9,812 bases of DNA from an uncultured Collinsella sp. (lineage in GTDB: Bacteria > Actinomycetota > Coriobacteriia > Coriobacteriales > Coriobacteriaceae). The stretch covers positions 1 through 9,812 of the forward strand of contig USQE01000030.1 of assembly GCA_900556675.1 (NCBI GenBank), given 5' to 3'. The notes under the pieces were generated by a model that saw only the letters and a list, made by a program, of their open reading frames with translations, ran no database searches and was not told where the DNA came from. The position numbers were made by a program, and so were the translations under genes. Below are positions 1 to 5,580 of the stretch, one piece after another (positions within the stretch are counted from its first letter, which is position 1; every line of letters starts with the position of its first letter).

Positions 1-39
1 AGTGCGGTCAATTTTAAAACTGTTTTGAAATTGCGTCAT
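1..39 (-). CDS. 5' end of an unidentified leftward gene (partial)
   Basis: On the minus strand an ATG at 39-37 opens a frame that runs 13 codons to the window edge without a stop (MTQFQNSFKIDRT). It is preceded by AGGAAG with a five-A spacer, a good ribosome-binding site. The codons are AT-rich (CAA, TTT, AAA, ATT, ACT), unlike the GC-ending codons of most other genes here, which suggests a different origin. A consensus promoter (125-153) and a hairpin (72-111) lie upstream on the same strand. I do not recognise the protein from 13 residues, and no function is assigned. Confidence 0.55.
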   Translation of the reverse strand, partial: MTQFQNSFKIDRT

Positions 40-71
40 TTTTTCTTCCTGCGTTTTCTTCCCTACGATAT

Positions 72-111
72 AAAAAGCACACCTCGGTGAAGCCCCGAAC
101 GGTGTGCTTTT
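72..111 (-). terminator. Intrinsic terminator or leader attenuator hairpin
   Basis: An 11-bp perfect stem (73-83 pairs with 101-111, AAAAGCACACC with GGTGTGCTTTT) encloses a 17-nt loop that can form a further 4-bp helix (84-87 with 95-98). Read leftward it ends in five T's and then ATAT. It lies 45 nt past the stop codon of the P-type ATPase, so it can end the metal operon. It also lies just downstream of the promoter at 125-153 and before the partial gene at 39, so it could act as an attenuator for that gene. The T-run on the opposite strand is four bases, so some bidirectional activity is possible. Confidence 0.8.
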
Positions 112-124
112 AACAGCATTGAAT

Positions 125-153
125 ATTATAATCACAAAGTCGTTTTATGTCAA
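125..153 (-). promoter_or_regulatory. Perfect sigma70/sigmaA consensus promoter, leftward
   Basis: On the minus strand TTGACA (153-148) is followed after exactly 17 nt by TATAAT (130-125). Both hexamers match the consensus without mismatch. The -35 lies three bases beyond the ATPase stop codon. Transcription would start near 118, just before the hairpin at 111-72, and then reach the ATG at 39. This makes it the likely promoter of the partial AT-rich gene, with a hairpin-containing leader. The region is AT-rich, so a chance match is possible but unlikely for both hexamers plus ideal spacing. Confidence 0.7.
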
Positions 154-162
154 TATTATTCG
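147..162. repeat. Left copy of a 16-nt direct repeat flanking the metal operon
   Basis: ATGTCAATATTATTCG here matches 15 of 16 bases, in the same orientation, with ATGTCAATATAATTCG at 2931-2946. The two copies bracket the whole repressor-HMA-ATPase operon. Each copy contains the TTGACA -35 box of a leftward promoter. This copy also overlaps the last codons of the ATPase gene. The match may reflect promoter homology, a recombination footprint, or chance in AT-rich sequence. Confidence 0.5.
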
Positions 163-2114
163 GTTTTATTCTTTAATCGAAGTGCTCTTGTGGCGTTGAT
201 AACCGCTACAACCATAACTCCGACATCGGCGAATATGGCGACTCCCATATTTGCAATGCCTACTGCGCTGAGCACAAGGCAAACGGCTTTCACAAGAAGG
301 GCAAACGCAATGTTTTCACGGACTATTTTCAGCGTGTGAACCGAGATTTTTTTTGCAAGCGATATCTTAGCCGGATCGTCGTCCATAAGCACTATATCGG
401 CCGCCTCTATTGCCGCGTCCGAGCCGAGCGCGCCCATCGCTATGCCTATGTCGGAGCGCATAAGTACAGGCGCGTCGTTTATGCCGTCGCCGACGAAGGC
501 AAGCTTGTCGTTCTTAGCCTTCGCAGCCAGAAGCTTTTCTACCTGCTCGACCTTGTCGCCCGGCAGCAGCTGCGCGTGGAACTCGTCGAGCCCCAGCCGC
601 TTGGCCACCGCAGCAGCCACTTCCTCGCGGTCGCCCGTGAGCATGACGGTGCGCTTGACGCCGGCAGCGTGCAAGTCGCGAATCGTCTGCTCGGCATCGG
701 TCTTTATGGTGTCGGCAATTACGATATGGCCGGCGTACGTGTCATCGACCAGTACATGGAGGATCGTACCGACGACCTCGCAATTGGGCGCTTCGATACC
801 GGCCGCAGCAAGCATCTTGGCATTGCCGACGATGACGCGCTTGCCGTCGATATTCGCCGTCACGCCATGGCCCGCGTCATTGGTGGAGTCGCTTACGCGT
901 TTGGGATCGAGCTCGCCCTGGAAGGCGGTGCGTACCGACTGCGCGATGGGATGGTCGGAGAACGACTCGGCAAGGGCCGCGACTTCGAGCAGTGACTGCT
1001 CGGTATAGCCGGCCTCGGGGTGTACCGCCACGACCGAAAACGTGCCGTTGGTGAGCGTGCCGGTCTTGTCAAAGACGACGGTATCCACATCGGCGAGCGT
1101 CTCGAGGTAGTTGGAGCCCTTGATGAGGACGCCCAGCTTGGATGCGCCGCCGATGCCGCCAAAGAAGCTGAGCGGCACGCTAATCACGAGCGCGCACGGG
1201 CAGCTGACGACCAGGAAGGTCAGGCCGCGCAGGATCCAGTCGGACCAGGCGCCGGTGACCAGGCCGCCGCCGAGTGCGAGCACCGCAGCCGCGCCGGTGA
1301 CAGCGGGCGTGTAAACGCGGGCGAAGCGCGTGATGAAGTTCTCGGTACGCGCCTTCTTTTCGCTGGCGTTTTCCACGAGTTCCAGGACGCGTGCGACGGT
1401 GGACTCGCCAAAGGGCTTGGTGGTGCGCACGTGGATGAGACCCGTCATGTTGATGCAGCCGCTGATGATATCGTCTCCGGTTTTGGCCGGGCGGGGGACC
1501 GACTCGCCGGTAAGGGCGGCGGTATCGAGCTGCGTTTCGCCTTCGACGATGACGCCGTCGATGGGCACGCGCTCGCCGGGCTTGACGACGATGACGGTGC
1601 CGACGGCGATGTCATCGGGGGAGACCTGCTCGAGTGTGCCGTCGGGTTGCTCGACGTTGGCATAATCGGGCGCGATGTCCATCATGGCGCTGATCGACTT
1701 GCGGCTTTTGCCCACGGCATATGCCTGGAACAGCTCGCCGACCTGATAGAACAGCATGACGGCGGCGCCTTCGGCCATGTGCGGATCGGTGTCGGGGAAG
1801 AGCACCATGGCAAATGCGCCGATGGTCGCGACCGCCATGAGGAAGCTTTCGTCGAAGGCTTTGCCGCGGCGGATGTTATTGAATGCCTTTTGCAGTACGT
1901 CGTAGCCGGCAATCAAAAACGGCACCAGGAACAGCACGAAGCTGGCGTAGATGTCACCCGGGGTGCCGAATGCGGCGGTAAGGGTACCGAGCTCGTCGAG
2001 GGCGTACACCACCGCAAAAATGCCTAGCGCTACCAGGATACGGTTGCGCTTATGCTCAAGGGACTCTTTCTTCTTGCGCTTCTTCTTTTTCTTTGTGGGA
2101 TCGGCGGCTGCCAT
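156..2114 (-). CDS. zntA: Zn2+/Cd2+/Pb2+-exporting P1B-type ATPase without N-terminal metal-binding domain
   Basis: This 652-residue membrane pump would export divalent soft metals using ATP. Visible motifs are the actuator TGES (202-205), CPC in the ion path (305-307), DKTGT with phosphorylated Asp349, the HP dipeptide of the nucleotide domain (388-389), TGD (493-495) and GDGINDAP (542-549). Lys609 and Asp630 fall where ZntA-type (P1B-2) pumps have their Lys/Asp signature in the last two helices, supporting Zn/Cd/Pb rather than Cu. No HMA domain or CxxC precedes the first helix; instead there is a lysine-rich tail (residues 8-16, KKKKKRKKK). A separate HMA protein is encoded just upstream. 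The start is supported by GGGAGG 8 nt before the ATG, with an ArsR-type operator 24 nt before it. GC falls from about 70% to about 53% in roughly the last 128 codons. The family is certain; the exact metal is inferred. Confidence 0.95.
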   Translation of the reverse strand: MAAADPTKKKKKRKKKESLEHKRNRILVALGIFAVVYALDELGTLTAAFGTPGDIYASFVLFLVPFLIAGYDVLQKAFNNIRRGKAFDESFLMAVATIGAFAMVLFPDTDPHMAEGAAVMLFYQVGELFQAYAVGKSRKSISAMMDIAPDYANVEQPDGTLEQVSPDDIAVGTVIVVKPGERVPIDGVIVEGETQLDTAALTGESVPRPAKTGDDIISGCINMTGLIHVRTTKPFGESTVARVLELVENASEKKARTENFITRFARVYTPAVTGAAAVLALGGGLVTGAWSDWILRGLTFLVVSCPCALVISVPLSFFGGIGGASKLGVLIKGSNYLETLADVDTVVFDKTGTLTNGTFSVVAVHPEAGYTEQSLLEVAALAESFSDHPIAQSVRTAFQGELDPKRVSDSTNDAGHGVTANIDGKRVIVGNAKMLAAAGIEAPNCEVVGTILHVLVDDTYAGHIVIADTIKTDAEQTIRDLHAAGVKRTVMLTGDREEVAAAVAKRLGLDEFHAQLLPGDKVEQVEKLLAAKAKNDKLAFVGDGINDAPVLMRSDIGIAMGALGSDAAIEAADIVLMDDDPAKISLAKKISVHTLKIVRENIAFALLVKAVCLVLSAVGIANMGVAIFADVGVMVVAVINATRALRLKNKTE

Positions 2115-2137
2115 GATTCAAACCTCCCATTTGAATG

Positions 2138-2157
2138 TATGAACACTCGCTCATATA
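2138..2157. promoter_or_regulatory. ArsR/SmtB-type operator before the ATPase gene (third copy)
   Basis: TATGAACACTCGCTCATATA is an imperfect dyad. It matches the operator nearest the repressor start at 2879-2898 in 18 of 20 bases, and the match continues through AACTT (2138-2161 versus 2879-2902, 22 of 24). It resembles the known ATATGAAC...GTTCATAT sites of SmtB/CzrA/CadC repressors. It lies 24 nt before the ATPase ATG and within the 99-nt gap after the HMA gene. This implies that the repressor controls the pump directly as well as through the operon promoter. No convincing -35/-10 pair is visible next to it. Confidence 0.75.
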
Positions 2158-2169
2158 ACTTCGCGAGCA

Positions 2170-2192
2170 AAGGCCGCGGCAAGCGCGGCCTT
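2170..2192 (-). other. GC-rich hairpin between HMA and ATPase genes (possible attenuator)
   Basis: A perfect 9-bp stem (2170-2178 with 2184-2192, AAGGCCGCG with CGCGGCCTT) encloses a 5-nt loop. It begins 22 nt past the HMA stop codon. Read leftward it is followed by only three T's, so it is a weak terminator at best. It could lower read-through into the ATPase gene or protect the upstream mRNA end, consistent with a separate control point before the pump. Confidence 0.4.
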
Positions 2193-2213
2193 GCGGGTCA
2201 GCGTATGCGCAGG

Positions 2214-2432
2214 CTAGAGAATGATCTCGCAGTCCGGCTCGGCGTCGGCGGTAAACTCCACGACGCGGTCCAGAACCTCGTCGAACTCGGCGTCGTCGGC
2301 CTCGAGCGTCAACTTCTGGGTCATAAAGTTGACCGAAACGGACTTGACGCCTTTGAGCTTGGCCAGCTCGTCCTGAAGCTCACGCGCACAGTTGGCGCAG
2401 TCGATCTCGTCGAGCTTGAACTGCTTTTTCAT
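2214..2432 (-). CDS. Stand-alone HMA-domain metal-binding protein
   Basis: This 72-residue soluble protein has the size of one heavy-metal-associated ferredoxin-like fold. The binding loop reads DCANC, with Cys12 and Cys15 preceded by Asp11. In ZntA-type domains the same DCxxC Asp takes part in binding Zn/Pb, whereas copper chaperones usually have MxCxxC. A further acidic Cys site sits near the C-terminus (DCE, residues 67-69). AAAGGA 7 nt before the ATG supports the start. It is the second gene of the operon, 62 nt after the repressor and 99 nt before an ATPase that lacks this domain. It therefore probably acts in trans as the pump's metal chaperone or regulatory domain, which is inferred from the gene arrangement. 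Confidence 0.9.
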   Translation of the reverse strand: MKKQFKLDEIDCANCARELQDELAKLKGVKSVSVNFMTQKLTLEADDAEFDEVLDRVVEFTADAEPDCEIIL

Positions 2433-2494
2433 GGTGGGTTCCTTTCCCGTTTTTGCGGCTTGGGTGCAGGCCGCGCTGGTACCGTGGTTGGTCG

Positions 2495-2863
2495 CTATTC
2501 GCAGATATGGCTCATGCCCTGGTTGAGCATGGTATAGACATGATCATCGGCGAGCGAGTAGAGGATGTTGCGGCCGTCGCGCCGGAATTTGACCAGGTGT
2601 GACTGCTTGAGCGTGCGCAGCTGGTGTGACACAGCAGACTGCGAGGTCGCGGTCGCTTCGGCGATGTCTGCCACGCAGAGTTCGCGGCCCATGAGGGCGT
2701 AAAGGATCTTGATACGCGTGGTGTCGCTAAAGACCTTGAACAGGTCGGCAAGGTCGTACAGCAGCTCCTCGTCGGGAAGGTCCTCGGGCGAGCAAGTGGT
2801 GGGGACGTCGGGCACGATGCTGGTGTCGATGCCGGACTTCATTTCATCAGCTTGTTCGCTCAT
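2495..2863 (-). CDS. ArsR/SmtB-family metal-sensing repressor (SmtB/CzrA-like)
   Basis: This 122-residue winged-helix repressor would bind operator DNA when metal-free and release it on binding zinc or a similar ion. The recognition helix lies around SQSAVSHQLRTLK (74-86), and the wing around FRRDGRNILYSL (93-104). The alpha-5 zinc site is complete: Asp106, His108, His119 and Glu122 have exactly the spacing of SmtB Asp104/His106/His117/Glu120 and CzrA Asp84/His86/His97/His100. Glu122 is the final residue. The alpha-3 region is ELCVAD, with one Cys (Cys63) where CadC has two (ELCVCD), so a CadC-type thiolate site looks incomplete. Cys24 in the N-terminal arm could contribute. AAAGGA 7 nt before the ATG supports the start. 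It is first in the operon and very likely represses itself through the operators at 2877-2933. Confidence 0.95.
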   Translation of the reverse strand: MSEQADEMKSGIDTSIVPDVPTTCSPEDLPDEELLYDLADLFKVFSDTTRIKILYALMGRELCVADIAEATATSQSAVSHQLRTLKQSHLVKFRRDGRNILYSLADDHVYTMLNQGMSHICE

Positions 2864-2876
2864 TACAATATCCTTT

Positions 2877-2933
2877 CATATGAACATGCGCTCATATAAC
2901 TTACTTTCGAGTATATGAGCGCATGTTCATATG
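2877..2933. promoter_or_regulatory. Paired ArsR-family operators forming a perfect 22-bp inverted repeat
   Basis: Arms 2877-2898 and 2912-2933 are perfect reverse complements over 22 bp with a 13-nt spacer. Each arm is itself an imperfect dyad of the ATATGA...TCATAT type bound by SmtB/CzrA-like repressors, so two repressor dimers can be seated. One arm fills the space between the -35 and -10 boxes of the repressor promoter. The other lies between the likely transcription start and the ribosome site. Occupancy would block polymerase directly. Confidence 0.85.
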
Positions 2934-2937
2934 TCAA
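2910..2937 (-). promoter_or_regulatory. Promoter of the repressor-HMA-ATPase operon
   Basis: Read leftward, TTGACA (2937-2932) is followed after 16 nt by TATACT (2915-2910). This is one mismatch from the full consensus, with slightly short spacing. The distal operator arm occupies the spacer and part of the -10. The transcript would start around 2903 and begin with the second operator arm. The arrangement is the classic one for a metal-derepressed ArsR operon. Confidence 0.8.
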
Positions 2938-2946
2938 TATAATTCG
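2931..2946. repeat. Right copy of the 16-nt direct repeat flanking the metal operon
   Basis: ATGTCAATATAATTCG differs at one base from the copy at 147-162 and has the same orientation. It contains the -35 box of the operon promoter. The rest of the gap up to the next gene (about 2947-3178) shows only the terminator at 3045-3079 and no convincing gene. Confidence 0.5.
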
Positions 2947-3044
2947 TGAAATATTTTGCTATCGAATGCTCCCAAAGGCGGCTAAGGGCATCGGTGGGCG
3001 CGAATAAGGCCGCTGATGCCAACGTGGGTACCTTAGCGACGTGC

Positions 3045-3079
3045 AAAAACGGGCCGATATCCACTTGGATATCGGCCCG
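3045..3079 (-). terminator. Intrinsic terminator of the exonuclease gene
   Basis: A perfect 12-bp stem (3051-3062 with 3067-3078, GGGCCGATATCC with GGATATCGGCCC) has a 4-nt loop and an extra closing C-G pair (3050 with 3079). Read leftward it runs into five T's (3049-3045). It is the expected end of the leftward exonuclease transcript, about 100 nt past its stop codon, and insulates the metal operon from read-through. Confidence 0.9.
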
Positions 3080-3178
3080 CATTGCATCGCTTGAGGAGGA
3101 CGTCTCGGCGTGTCACTTTTGCACGAGGTGCTATGGCCCGGCAGGTATTGCTCGCGAATGGCGCCTCTGCTTGGCAAT

Positions 3179-4147
3179 CTACTTGGCAAATAGGTTCTTG
3201 AGGTTGAACTCGGCCTGGACGGTACGGAGCATGAGGTCGGTGTCGTCGAGGCCCAGGTGCTGCTCGTTGGCGTCGGCGGCGAGGGTGCCACGGCGGCGCG
3301 CCCAGTTCTCGAGCGCGGCGGGCGCGGACTCGCGGGGGAGCGAGCGCACATCGGCGTCCAGGCTGCGGCAGATCTGGCGCGAGTCGATGACGATGATCTT
3401 ACCCGCGCGGCGTGCCTCGGCGTAACCGTCCAAGTGGATCTTGAACCAGCTGTCTTCAAAGGCGGCGTTGTGCGCCATGTACGGGTACTTCTTCATAAGC
3501 TTGAGCAGCTGCTTTTGCAGCTCTTTGTTCTCGCGGAAGGGCGTTTTGCCGTCGATGTCGTCCCAGGTGATGTGGTGGATATTCGACAACGGCACATCCT
3601 CGCCGCGGTAGATATCGGGCAGGCCGCAGTAGTGCGCCTCGGCGTCGTGCGGGATGGCGTCGCTGGTGAGGTCCATGATCTCCCAACCCACGTTGATGAT
3701 GTAGCCGCGCTCGGGTGCACGGCCGGTGGTCTCGATGTCGATGCCCAGCACGGTGCCCTGGATGGGCTTGCGGGCGTAGGCGACGCCGAGCGCGTCGCGG
3801 TCGCCGCGGATCTCGCGCATGACGGACGCGGCGGTGCGCTTTTGCATCTTGCCGATGGCGGCGCAGGTGTCGGCGTCGGACAGGCCGCGCGAAAGCGTCG
3901 CGGGCGTCACGTTGCGCAGGCGCGCCTCGCCAATCTGGTCGCACAGGTCGCGGTTGCGGTCGGCTAGGTCGCGCACGGTGGCAAAGTCGAAGCCGGGGTC
4001 GTCCTCGGCGGTAAAGTACTCAGTCTCGAGCACCTTGAGGGCCTCTTCGCCTTTCTGACGCTCGGATTCCATGGCGCCGTGGTCGCCGTAGATAAACATG
4101 GGGATAAACGGCTGGCGCTCGTATTCGAGTGCTTGCGAAACGTTCAT
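3179..4147 (-). CDS. DEDDh-family 3'-5' exonuclease (DnaQ-like) with N-terminal extension
   Basis: A 322-residue protein when started at the ATG 4147-4145, which has AAGGAG 6 nt upstream. A longer frame reaches 4225 but has no such ribosome site. The C-terminal half is a DnaQ-type exonuclease: Exo I reads GIDIETTG (Asp137, Glu139), Exo II HNAAFED (226-232, Asp232), and Exo III HLGLDD (His297, Asp302), which is the HxxxxD arrangement of the DEDDh class. These four acidic residues and the His bind two metal ions and cleave nucleic acid from the 3' end. The first 130 or so residues are hydrophilic, charged and not recognised. They could be a substrate or partner-binding module. The gene stands alone, divergent from the permease at 4319 and ending at its own terminator. 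The substrate (DNA repair intermediate or RNA) cannot be decided. Confidence 0.88.
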   Translation of the reverse strand: MNVSQALEYERQPFIPMFIYGDHGAMESERQKGEEALKVLETEYFTAEDDPGFDFATVRDLADRNRDLCDQIGEARLRNVTPATLSRGLSDADTCAAIGKMQKRTAASVMREIRGDRDALGVAYARKPIQGTVLGIDIETTGRAPERGYIINVGWEIMDLTSDAIPHDAEAHYCGLPDIYRGEDVPLSNIHHITWDDIDGKTPFRENKELQKQLLKLMKKYPYMAHNAAFEDSWFKIHLDGYAEARRAGKIIVIDSRQICRSLDADVRSLPRESAPAALENWARRRGTLAADANEQHLGLDDTDLMLRTVQAEFNLKNLFAK

Positions 4148-4228
4148 ATGCTGCTCCTTGGACGGGCCGCGTCGCGCGGCTCGGGTTTGTCGAGTTATGG
4201 CGAGATGATAGTTTACCATGGGCAACTA

Positions 4229-4256
4229 TTGGCATCACGCCTAGGACAATTACAAT
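4229..4256 (+). promoter_or_regulatory. Candidate promoter of the permease gene
   Basis: TTGGCA (4229-4234) and TACAAT (4251-4256) are separated by 16 nt, each one mismatch from consensus. The -10 lies inside the first of two direct repeats (4241-4257). A leader of about 55 nt would follow before the ATG at 4319 and contain the second repeat, which could be where a regulator acts. The assignment rests on hexamer matching only. Confidence 0.45.
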
Positions 4257-4287
4257 ACCCTAGTTGACCGCTAGGACTTTTACAATG
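4241..4287 (+). repeat. Two 17-nt direct repeats 30 bp apart upstream of the metal permease
   Basis: CTAGGACAATTACAATA (4241-4257) and CTAGGACTTTTACAATG (4271-4287) agree at 14 of 17 positions and start exactly 30 bp apart, about three helical turns. CTAGG motifs also occur inverted: CCTAGG at 4240-4245, and CCTAG at 4259-4263 facing CTAGG at 4271-4275 across 7 nt. This is the pattern of tandem sites for a DNA-binding regulator between the divergent exonuclease and permease genes. I do not recognise the regulator. Confidence 0.55.
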
Positions 4288-4318
4288 CTGCCGAAAGACA
4301 CGAAAGGTTCCATCCGTC

Positions 4319-5413
4319 ATGGATTTGCTGATTGATATTCTGCTCGACGCCGGCAAGGACACGCTCTCGCTGGTGCCGTTCTTGTTGGTGACATATCTGG
4401 TCCTCGAGACGCTCGAGCATGTGGCAGGCGATCGCGTCAACGGTACCATCAAGCGTGCCGGCGCCGCTGGCCCCGTGGTTGGCTCGTTGCTGGGCATGGT
4501 GCCGCAGTGCGGCTTTTCGGCCATGGCGGCAACGCTGTACGCCGGTCGCGTCGTGACGCTGGGCACCCTGGTGGCGGTGTTTCTCTCGACTTCCGACGAG
4601 ATGCTGCCACTGCTGCTTGCCGAGCAGGTTCCCGTGCAGACTATGGCGATGCTTTTGGCTTCGAAAGCGCTGATCGCGCTGGTCACGGGCTTTATCGTGG
4701 ATGCTGCCATTCGCGGCCTGCGCCGCAACGCCCGTGCTCATGCGGCGATTCGCCGTACCGTGTTGGGGACCACTGTCAATCCGGCGCACGTTAACTGCGC
4801 GCATGACGACCACAGCGGCGGTGACATCATCGACGAGGTGGCCGAGGCGGGCGTGAGCGCCGACCACATCCATGAGCTGTGCGAGCGCGACCATTGCGGT
4901 TGTGATGAAGACGAGGACGAGCACGAACATGGACATGGACATGACCACGATCACGGTCATGAGGGCGAGCATGAACACCATCACGGCCACGGTCATTCCC
5001 ACTCCCATGAAGGTACGCCCGTCCTGTCGATTATCCGCAGCGCCATCTCGCATACCGTGCAGGTATCGGTATTCATTTTCCTGGTGACGCTGATTCTGGT
5101 CGCCGTGCTCGAGACCTTTGGCGAATCTGCAATCGAGCAGTTCCTGCGTGGCAACGAGACGCTCGCCGTCCTGGGTTCGGCGCTTGTCGGCCTGATCCCC
5201 AACTGCTCGGCGAGCGTGGTCATTACGCAGCTGTATCTGGAAGGCGCGCTGCAGCTGGCACCGATGCTCGCCGGCACGCTCATCTCTGCCGGTGTGGGTT
5301 ATCTGGTGCTGTTCCGCACCAATCGCAGCGCTCGCGAAAACGCCGTGTTCCTGGTCATGATGTACGTCATCGGCGCTGGCTGGGGCCTCGTCCTATCTGC
5401 CTTTGGCCTCTAA
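4319..5413 (+). CDS. ArsP_2-like putative heavy-metal/manganese permease with His-rich loop
   Basis: This 364-residue polytopic membrane protein resembles the ten-TM putative heavy-metal exporter family, also annotated as putative manganese transporter. Two related halves are visible. The first carries LLGMVPQCGFSAMAATLYAG (58-76 region) and FLSTSDEMLP (88-97). The second carries GLIPNCSASVV (291-301) and a Gly-rich helix. Cys64 and Cys296 sit at equivalent places in the repeats. Between them a hydrophilic loop (about 155-232) includes a run from 182 to 230 with many HGH, HDH and HSH units, plus Cys188, Cys193 and Cys195. It looks like a divalent-metal-binding sensor or buffer. AAAGG lies 11 nt before the ATG, somewhat far. 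Efflux of Mn, Zn or a related ion is inferred; the true substrate is not shown by sequence. A strong terminator follows, so the gene is probably monocistronic. Confidence 0.85.
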   Translation: MDLLIDILLDAGKDTLSLVPFLLVTYLVLETLEHVAGDRVNGTIKRAGAAGPVVGSLLGMVPQCGFSAMAATLYAGRVVTLGTLVAVFLSTSDEMLPLLLAEQVPVQTMAMLLASKALIALVTGFIVDAAIRGLRRNARAHAAIRRTVLGTTVNPAHVNCAHDDHSGGDIIDEVAEAGVSADHIHELCERDHCGCDEDEDEHEHGHGHDHDHGHEGEHEHHHGHGHSHSHEGTPVLSIIRSAISHTVQVSVFIFLVTLILVAVLETFGESAIEQFLRGNETLAVLGSALVGLIPNCSASVVITQLYLEGALQLAPMLAGTLISAGVGYLVLFRTNRSARENAVFLVMMYVIGAGWGLVLSAFGL

Positions 5414-5423
5414 GTGGGCCTAA

Positions 5424-5500
5424 CAAAACGGGCTTCAAAATAGCCATGCACGGCGCTTGCACAATGCGGCGACGCATGGCATTTTGAATCCCGTTTTTTG
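5424..5500 (+). terminator. Long imperfect hairpin terminator after the permease
   Basis: Segments 5424-5449 and 5474-5500 pair over about 22-24 positions (core ACGGG-TTCAAAAT-GCCATGC) with one mismatch and one bulge, around a 24-nt loop. The right arm ends in six T's (5493-5498). It lies 11 nt past the permease stop codon and should end its transcript. Confidence 0.85.
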
Positions 5501-5538
5501 TTGAGCCATGGATCCTGAGAGCTCACACCGGTCAGAAC

Positions 5539-5578
5539 AAAAAGGCAGATTTCCGGGCATAGCCTAAAAATCTGCCTT
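5539..5578 (-). terminator. Intrinsic terminator of the YaiI/HdeD operon
   Basis: A perfect 11-bp stem (5542-5552 with 5568-5578, AAGGCAGATTT with AAATCTGCCTT) encloses 15 nt and, read leftward, ends in five T's (5543-5539). It starts 3 nt past the stop codon of the leftward YaiI-family gene. Together with the permease terminator it separates the two convergent transcripts. Confidence 0.9.
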
Positions 5579-5580
5579 GG

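Noticed and set aside
1020..2027. 335-codon open frame on the plus strand opposite the ATPase gene
   Set aside because: It is a GC-driven shadow of the P-type ATPase coding strand; its product is rich in low-complexity Asp/Gly/Ala/His and shows no family motif.
3257..3967. 236-codon plus-strand frame opposite the exonuclease
   Set aside because: Antisense shadow; the minus-strand frame carries the full set of DEDDh catalytic motifs.
4148..4225. Longer start for the exonuclease at 4225
   Set aside because: The internal ATG at 4147 has AAGGAG at ideal spacing, and the extra 26 residues lie over the intergenic region without a ribosome site.
4264..4286. TTGACC and TACAAT as a promoter of the permease
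   Set aside because: The spacing is only 11 nt; the TTGGCA/TACAAT pair at 4229-4256 is better spaced.
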